From NCBI GenBank assembly GCA_011800155.1, contig CM022372.1:1984001-2048000 (forward strand): a stretch of DNA of 64,000 nucleotides, read 5' to 3'. Position 1 is the first letter of the stretch; each line of letters opens with the position of its first letter. The notes under the pieces were generated by a model, which saw only the letters and a list, made by a program, of their open reading frames with translations, made no database searches and was not told the origin of the DNA. The DNA comes from Flammulina velutipes. Lineage: Eukaryota; Basidiomycota; Agaricomycetes; Agaricales; Physalacriaceae. Below, one piece after another: positions 58,601 through 64,000 of this stretch. The translations under genes and the position numbers were made by a program.

Positions 58601-60204
58601 CTCACGCCCATGGAACAGAGTGACATACCAACTCTTTGCGACATGGAGATGAGTATGCGAGTAGCGTCAGCGTTCGCAGCCCTTGAGGTCATCATCGATA
58701 TGGCGGACCAACTCAGATCTTTGGCGGATAGGACACGTACTCAAGGAGAGAAAGCAGCAGAAGCTCTGGCGCGCTTGGTGAAGTCGGACGTCGCAACACA
58801 GAGTGTATCGAAAGCTCGACGCTATGAATGGGAGCGGAACAAGGCCATCGCCGACTGGAACGCTCACTTTGACGCGGTCAAGGATGCTGGGTGCCAGGAT
58901 TCGTGCGATTTCAAAGGATTGGCACGTATCACCAAGCAGGATACATTCTTGAAAAAATCGGTCCATCAAAATAGGGCTCCCCACGACTCTCGCCGTTCTG
59001 AGAGGGCCATAGATTTCTACAATCGAAGCTACAGCACGCATGAGATGGGAAAGGGATCAAATGGACGTATACGCGCTCTGACTTTTGACCGTACGAAAAG
59101 ATTGCCGGAACGGAAGAGCAAGCGGAAGGCCAAGATGGCCCTCATTGAAGAAGATGAAGAGCCCAAAGAAGCGCCAGGTATTTCGTTGTTCTCCTGGTCA
59201 GACGGAACCGAAGAAACTGACTCTTGTTCTAGCGGACACCTTGGACGAGGAAAATCGTGTAACCGAAGGCTCGAATGCGGAAGCTGGTGCGTGTTGCTTT
59301 AATTGAGGGACTCCCATGCTGATTTCACCAGGTCCCTCTACACGTTCCAAGAAACGCCCAGCTACAGCGGTTGCTGACGAGGGTATGTGCTCGCCTTGTC
59401 CACAATTCGGGGTATTGTTTTGACTCTCCAGCAGGCTACTCGACACGATCCAAGAAACGTACGAAGACGACGCCCACGACAGACAAGGATTGCGAGGAAA
59501 CCATCGTGCCAGTTCACAACGACCCAGAGTTTAATACTGGGGACGGATGGATATATGTGCTGATGGAACGTGCTAACAAGAACACGCAGGACATCAAAGA
59601 GTGGCGTGAAGACGGTGCGAGCAACAGATTGTGGTCAGACTTCTAGCTAACATATAATACAGGGGAGCGCGTCAGATACTTCCGTTTGAAAGCCGAGAAA
59701 GACCGATGGCGCGACGCTGTGGAATTCAAACAAGCCAGCTTCCTTCTAACTAAGAAGAGTTTCCTCCGGGCGAAGACTGACTGGCTGGAGCGAGGAGACA
59801 CCTTCGCTAAGAAAACCAAGCCTGGTCACGCAGCCTACGCTCGACAGCAAGCCTCGATGTACGAAATCTTGATAACGAGGCTCGAGGAGAAGATATACCA
59901 ATCAGGGTATGGCCGGATTCTTCATCTGGGTGATAAGCCATTGTGGAAGCATATTATGGACGTGCGCAAAGGGATCAGTCCATTGCAAATGACTGTCGAC
60001 GAAATTGAACGAGCGTACCCCACTGCTCCCAAGGACATGCTGGAACGGGTCAGGGTGCTAATGGGAATAAGAGAAAGAAATGTCGATGCTCGACAGAGGA
60101 GGGCAGTGAAGGAAAATGAGGCCAAGGAGGCCAAGAAGAAAGAGAAGGAAAAGGAGAAATCAGTGAAGGATACATCCAAACCAAAGAAGAAACAGCGGAA
60201 GTAA
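55644..60204 (+). CDS. KDZ-superfamily transposase with CxC2-like cluster (KDZ-2), near full length
   Basis: From 56126 on, exons to 56749, 56801-57000, 57050-57236, 57287-57426, 57480-57901, 57950-58165, 58215-58347, 58399-59177, 59233-59286, 59332-59382, 59432-59614 and 59663-60204 join in phase without a stop. The N-terminal exon from the ATG at 55644 contains two 13-residue repeats (TTQGLAEAKDEDE) and must join the rest across 56043-56125; the donor is ambiguous. The Cys cluster is CVCPSTP...CQECYRYVPTC...H...H. The core shows CPSCPEIG, CSHVFISGTCEIPKGE, LPLFTAYDAMCGW, NHVDACLYIYSPFYVPGVG and GETAEQAWAYTNRFG (candidate Asp and Glu), then MDWNWRKT. The C-terminus repeats TRSKKR basic boxes and ends Lys-rich. 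It may be active. Confidence 0.8.
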
Positions 60205-60343
60205 GGGTTGCTCTGTATTTTGTATCATACTATATGTCTATGCTCAATATTCAATATGTTACAGTTACACTTACTTACTTAATGCACTTTTGTTCAAACA
60301 AGCCCCCGCGTGACCGCCGGAGCGTGAGGGGCATACAAAAACA

Positions 60344-60901
60344 ATGACACAACTATGGTGCGTTACTATTAAACCCCCATCATCTTCGTACCTCAACGCT
60401 CCTAGTGAGGAGATGAAACGCCCGTCCGTTATCTCTCGCCCATCCATCAAGGCTCGAGAGGTCTTTCAGTCTAAAATCACCGACCATATCGTAAAGAAAC
60501 GGCGAAGTCGCTTGGTGAAGAAACGCGAGGTTCTCCGTGAGATAACACTCAACTTCTATCTTGCGGTAAGGAAAATTCTTTTCTTGAGACACCCTTCTGA
60601 TATGTATCCAAAGAATGGACGCAGGAAGACCGTCTTTCTGGAGGACGTAGGGCCTAGGATTCGACTGGCAGATCACGCTCTGACACTGGCCACTGCAGGG
60701 GTCGCCCAACGCCCTCAATTCAGAATGCTACCCACCGCAGGTCGGACATACATAGATGCGGAGGCATGGATCAATATAGGATGGTACTCGTTCTTTTCCA
60801 CCCCCGCGGATCACACGACCCCCATCTTCTTCCACGCTACCAACGATGCGCTGCCGGATACTTGGATGAGCGAGGTAGCAGATTATTTGGCCCCCCTTTG
60901 A
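60344..60901 (+). CDS. Hypothetical protein, about 185 codons
   Basis: An ATG at 60344 opens 185 codons to TGA at 60899-60901. The N-terminal half is basic (KKRRSRLVKKREVLREIT). The second half has an aromatic patch (WINIGWYSFFSTP). A GTAAGG at 60566 could be the donor of an intron. No recognised domain. It lies 140 bp after KDZ-2. Confidence 0.4.
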   Translation: MTQLWCVTIKPPSSSYLNAPSEEMKRPSVISRPSIKAREVFQSKITDHIVKKRRSRLVKKREVLREITLNFYLAVRKILFLRHPSDMYPKNGRRKTVFLEDVGPRIRLADHALTLATAGVAQRPQFRMLPTAGRTYIDAEAWINIGWYSFFSTPADHTTPIFFHATNDALPDTWMSEVADYLAPL

Positions 60902-61119
60902 ATACGGTTATCCATGCCTACCTTACTTCACCCACACTCATTGTTCATTTCCTTTTTTGCGTTCATTGTTGATCGGGATCGACAAATGATCGGAGTCGAT
61001 TAATGATCCGTCTTCGCACGGAACCGCTCATTCATTCATTGTAGGTGCTTTCATTGTGTGTGCGTTTATACTTAAGTACTTATCCACGAGGCAGAACTTA
61101 TTCATTCAACCTATACCTC
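60902..61119. other. Intergenic, with GATCGACAAATGATCGGAG-type repeats
   Basis: ATGATC motifs recur around 60975-61010. Probably the upstream region of the gene at 61120. No other feature seen. Confidence 0.35.
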
Positions 61120-61630
61120 ATGTCTTATTCCGCTATCGTACCTCCCACCGTCCAGAACCTCGATGCTGATGATGCGACGTTGGTGGACTCCGACGATGAT
61201 ACCATCGTGGATAGCGAGGATAGCGATGGGTCCGAAGACTCCCTTTTTTCCGACGACTATTGGGACTCCCAACAGGAGTCCCCACGCAGCGACGAGGCAG
61301 AATATCCAACAGTGTTAGCTGCGATATGGCGTGAGGTAAGCTTCCATTTCATCTATAAGGCGTTCTCTGATGAATGTTCAAAAGGAATCAGTTGATTTCG
61401 TGACCCTACCAGCTCAGGATTATGGCGATCGTTTCGTGAGAATTTCTGTGTCGGAGACGACTTCACTTCAGCGCTATGCAGTGGATGTGAACGGATGGGT
61501 GGATTGGACGGCTGGGGAGGAGATTATCGTCGATCGACATCTTCTGTTGGCTTTGCGCGCTGGTGGTGTGGAAACTTGCACGATGTGGGATGATTTAGTC
61601 TATGATATAGAAGTCGAATGCCGGTTCTAG
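61120..61630 (+). CDS. Small acidic hypothetical protein
   Basis: Exons 61120-61335 and 61385-61630 (intron 49 nt, GTAAGC donor) join to 153 residues. The N-terminus is Asp/Ser-rich (TLVDSDDDTIVDSEDSDGSE). The C-terminal part (RFVRISVSETTSLQRYAVD) is more hydrophobic. No recognised domain. The clean intron and phase support a real gene. Confidence 0.5.
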
Positions 61631-61777
61631 TAAATTACCTGCGAACTGTAGTGTCTGTTGGACGTGAACACGAATGTCATGTGATCCGAATCGATTGTAC
61701 AGGTAGCTAGCGCCGACACGCGATGTGAACAATGGCTGACGGTACTTCTATTTGTAGACAAAGAGCGGCTGGCATAA

Positions 61778-61783
61778 TATAAA
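61778..61783 (+). promoter_or_regulatory. TATA-like box of the gene at 61829
   Basis: TATAAA lies 46 nt upstream of the ATG at 61829, a fitting position for a TATA element with a short 5' leader. Confidence 0.45.
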
Positions 61784-61828
61784 GGACGCACACTCCTCTA
61801 GTTGACCACGACATAGTATCAACCAGCA

Positions 61829-64000
61829 ATGCCGAACGACGAACTTCCCCCGGTCCCCGATCTCTCGACGTGGAGTTATGACGCTACCCCCATGCACGAA
61901 CGCTGCAGCCTAAAGCAGCGCAAGGCAAAGCTGACTGCTGAAGGGGAGACGCTTTTGGACTTTTGCAAGCGCTCGACTCTGAGCGCCTTCGAAAAAATCG
62001 GCGACGTGGCGAAAGCCAGAAACGAATGGTGGCCTCGCATGATGGCGCAAATGCTGGAACGTGTCGAGCTTGCTCCGACAACCACCCCGGAGGTGGTCGC
62101 AGTTGATAAAGACGCGAGGGAGGCTGAGGAGGCTGCTCGGCGAAACTTCTTAAAGACGGTACTTGCTTCACCTCGAATAATCTTATCTCCGGCTGACAAT
62201 ATTTGCAGCTATACAAGGGTTGGCTCAAGAACTGGCTGCGACCACTAGAAACAAAATTGAAGCACAAAATGGTGAACAAGGAAGCGACGGGTGCTGCCGA
62301 GTCCGACACAGGAGACGATGAAGTCGATATCACAGGCGCAGCTTTGGACGCTGAAATTCGGTCTCAACTGTCGGGCCTCCTGAAGATTCAATTCGCAGTG
62401 ACGGGTCGTGACATCTTCAAGGTTGAACGAAAAGCAGACATCGATGTCTGCGCAGCTGAAATCTTGCACACTGTGAAGGACGGTAACCAGGGTGGCGCTC
62501 ATCAAAAGGCCCTAGCTGAACTGTGGAGTGCGTTACCTGCCGAAGAAAAACCTGCTTTTGAGGCAAAGGCAAAACAGCAGCAAATGGACGATATCGATGG
62601 GTGCGTGTAACCTCCAGCCATGTTCTCATCAACTAACATTTCCCCTCCCAGGATCAAGCTGCTTTTGATGACTCGACTTTGGGCCCTGATTCAGGCGTTG
62701 AGGAAAGCGTTGAACAATCAAGCTGCTTTCGCTGTAATAGGAGCATGGACCCCGGTGGATGGACTGGACCCGGCGAGTGGACAGGAACATAAATCGGCAT
62801 TTTTGTATGTGAGCGCTAATGTTATCATCTTCCGTTGGCTAAAATCCTGTCATAGTACGCAAACCGAAGGCCCGAGCCTATTTTCCATTTTCCCCCAAGG
62901 TTTTATGGAAGAACTGGATAATTTCCGCCAAGAACACTTTCGTGGGTTTTGTTTGCTACCCCGTTAAAGTAAACGCTGACCTTTCTACAGCGTGACCAGA
63001 AAGCGATGTCACCACCGAGTTCAGATTAACGCTGGACGGATTTCCTATCTTGCCGACTATCGACGTCGAGACTACAAGTGTGGGGAACCTTAGAATCATG
63101 TTGAATGATTATTTCCGCGTCAACTTCAGTACGTGTCATTGATTCTAATTTATTTCACAGCTAACTTGCATGTAGAGGCCGCACGAGGTAGACTGGAAGT
63201 GCCATACACAGCCATTGCCGAAGATCCCAGCACCTACTTCGACGTCGAAATGTGGCCTGAATTAATCGAGTCAAACCTTATTGCGTGCCCGACAGACGCA
63301 GACAAGTTAATCGCGAAAGGGCGCGTCAACAAAGTACACGAGCTGGCGTATACTCTGGAGGAATATGCTATGGCGGGAAAGCCTTTCCGCTTTCGTTCCA
63401 CGGACCCACCCATCCAACCCACCATCGTCGATAAGGATGCTACGCTGCACGAGGAAGATTTCACTACCGCTCTCAACGACGTATCAGACGACGACGACGA
63501 CGACGACGACGACAAGGAGCCACCGAAGGAGAAAGGTGCTCCCGAGAGGCCTTCGATACCCGATGACGAGGACGACAGTGAAATTGAGGATGTGCCTCCT
63601 CATCCTGATCTAGTGGAGGCACTTGCCCGAAGGCAAGCTGCCAGTGCGGGCGAGGAAAACATGGAGATAGCTGGGCCAGAGGAGACCGGACAGCAGGAGC
63701 AAGACCAGGAATTGGCACAGCTTGAGGCCCAGGCATTGAAGACGAAGACGAAGAAGAAGAAAACGGCTCCCAAGACTACGAAGTCAAAGAAGGCTGCGCC
63801 AAAGATAGCTGCAGCTGCCTCTTCGAAATCTACGGGTAAGAGGAAGCGTGTGGAAGAGGAAGAGGAGAATGAGGAGGACCCTGTGAAGTCCAAGGGCAAG
63901 AAGAAACGGGTAGAAGAGCAGCAGCAGCAACCTGGGAAGGCCAAGGGAAAGAAAAAGCTAGTGGCTGAGGGAGGGGGAGGTCCGGCAGTTCGAAAGAGTG
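61829..64000 (+). CDS. Transposon-associated hypothetical protein with Lys-rich tail, partial at the window end
   Basis: Exons 61829-62158, 62209-62600, 62652-62804, 62856-62962, 63000-63128 and 63176 to the window edge join in phase; the fifth intron is short (37 nt, ending ACCAG) and less certain. Early sequence (LKQRKAKLTAEGETLL) is charged. A middle block has AELWSALPAEEKPAFEAKAK, of a kind seen in agaricomycete transposon-linked proteins of unknown function. The C-terminal part has an acidic tract (DDDDDDDDDK) and repeated KGKKKRVEE boxes typical of nuclear proteins. The stop codon is outside the window. No catalytic domain was recognised. Confidence 0.55.

Noticed and set aside
1..64000. 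tRNA or rRNA genes and telomeric repeats
   Set aside because: No cloverleaf-like sequence with A and B boxes, rRNA core or TTAGGG arrays were seen by eye; a covariance-model scan would be needed for certainty.

Overview
The window looks like a transposon-dense region of a filamentous basidiomycete, most likely a mushroom-forming agaricomycete. Coding exons are split by many short introns (about 41-68 nt, GT-AG, once GC-AG). The gene content is that of agaricomycete transposon clusters: KDZ transposases with a CxC2-type cysteine cluster, a Plavaka transposase, a hAT transposase, two nested Ty3/gypsy retroelements, a TET/JBP-type dioxygenase and several large transposon-associated proteins of unknown function. 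I found no housekeeping gene, rRNA, tRNA or telomeric repeat.

Layout. 1-1166: a partial gene and an RNase H1 N-terminal (viroplasmin-like) gene, both on the minus strand. 1492-7944: a KDZ transposase gene (KDZ-1) cut by a 2.65 kb fold-back element and carrying one nonsense codon. 8735-13226: a fold-back terminus abutting a 5'-truncated Ty3/gypsy pol (gypsy-1). 13227-15990: a second gypsy (LTR, gag, protease) inserted into the first and itself cut off by a mosaic fold-back (15976-18693). 18694-22475: a truncated WW-rich gene, GC-rich repeats, the 3' part of another KDZ gene and an acidic gene. 22639-34958: two paralogous large minus-strand genes (P1 and P2) flanking an apparently intact 940-residue hAT transposase. 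P1 is cut by a 2.8 kb fold-back. 35140-44139: an 89-bp inverted repeat, a fold-back, an intact TET/JBP-like gene and a near-intact Plavaka transposase. 44140-47640: AT-rich elements with ACTTGAG-type repeats, a KDZ remnant and small tandem repeats. 47644-53246: a minus-strand KOW-domain gene cut by another fold-back. 53392-64000: a perfect 59-bp hairpin, a gene with SUMO-interaction-like motifs, a full-length KDZ transposase (KDZ-2), three small or unknown genes and the start of a lysine-rich gene that runs off the window.

The most striking item is the fold-back family. Five copies are giant palindromes: arms of about 1.14-1.22 kb around a loop of exactly 363 bp, with CACCCTAT termini. Four copies have perfect 7-bp target duplications. 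Three sit in coding exons, and removing the element plus one duplication copy rejoins the reading frame each time. No transposase is encoded, and a 7-bp duplication does not fit hAT, MULE, CACTA, Tc1 or PIF elements. The mobilising enzyme is therefore unknown; the KDZ and Plavaka transposases here are candidates to test.

Most broken genes are otherwise well preserved and carry single in-frame stops that look like C:G to T:A changes, consistent with cytosine deamination or a RIP-like process. All functional calls come from reading translated motifs by eye; no database search was run.
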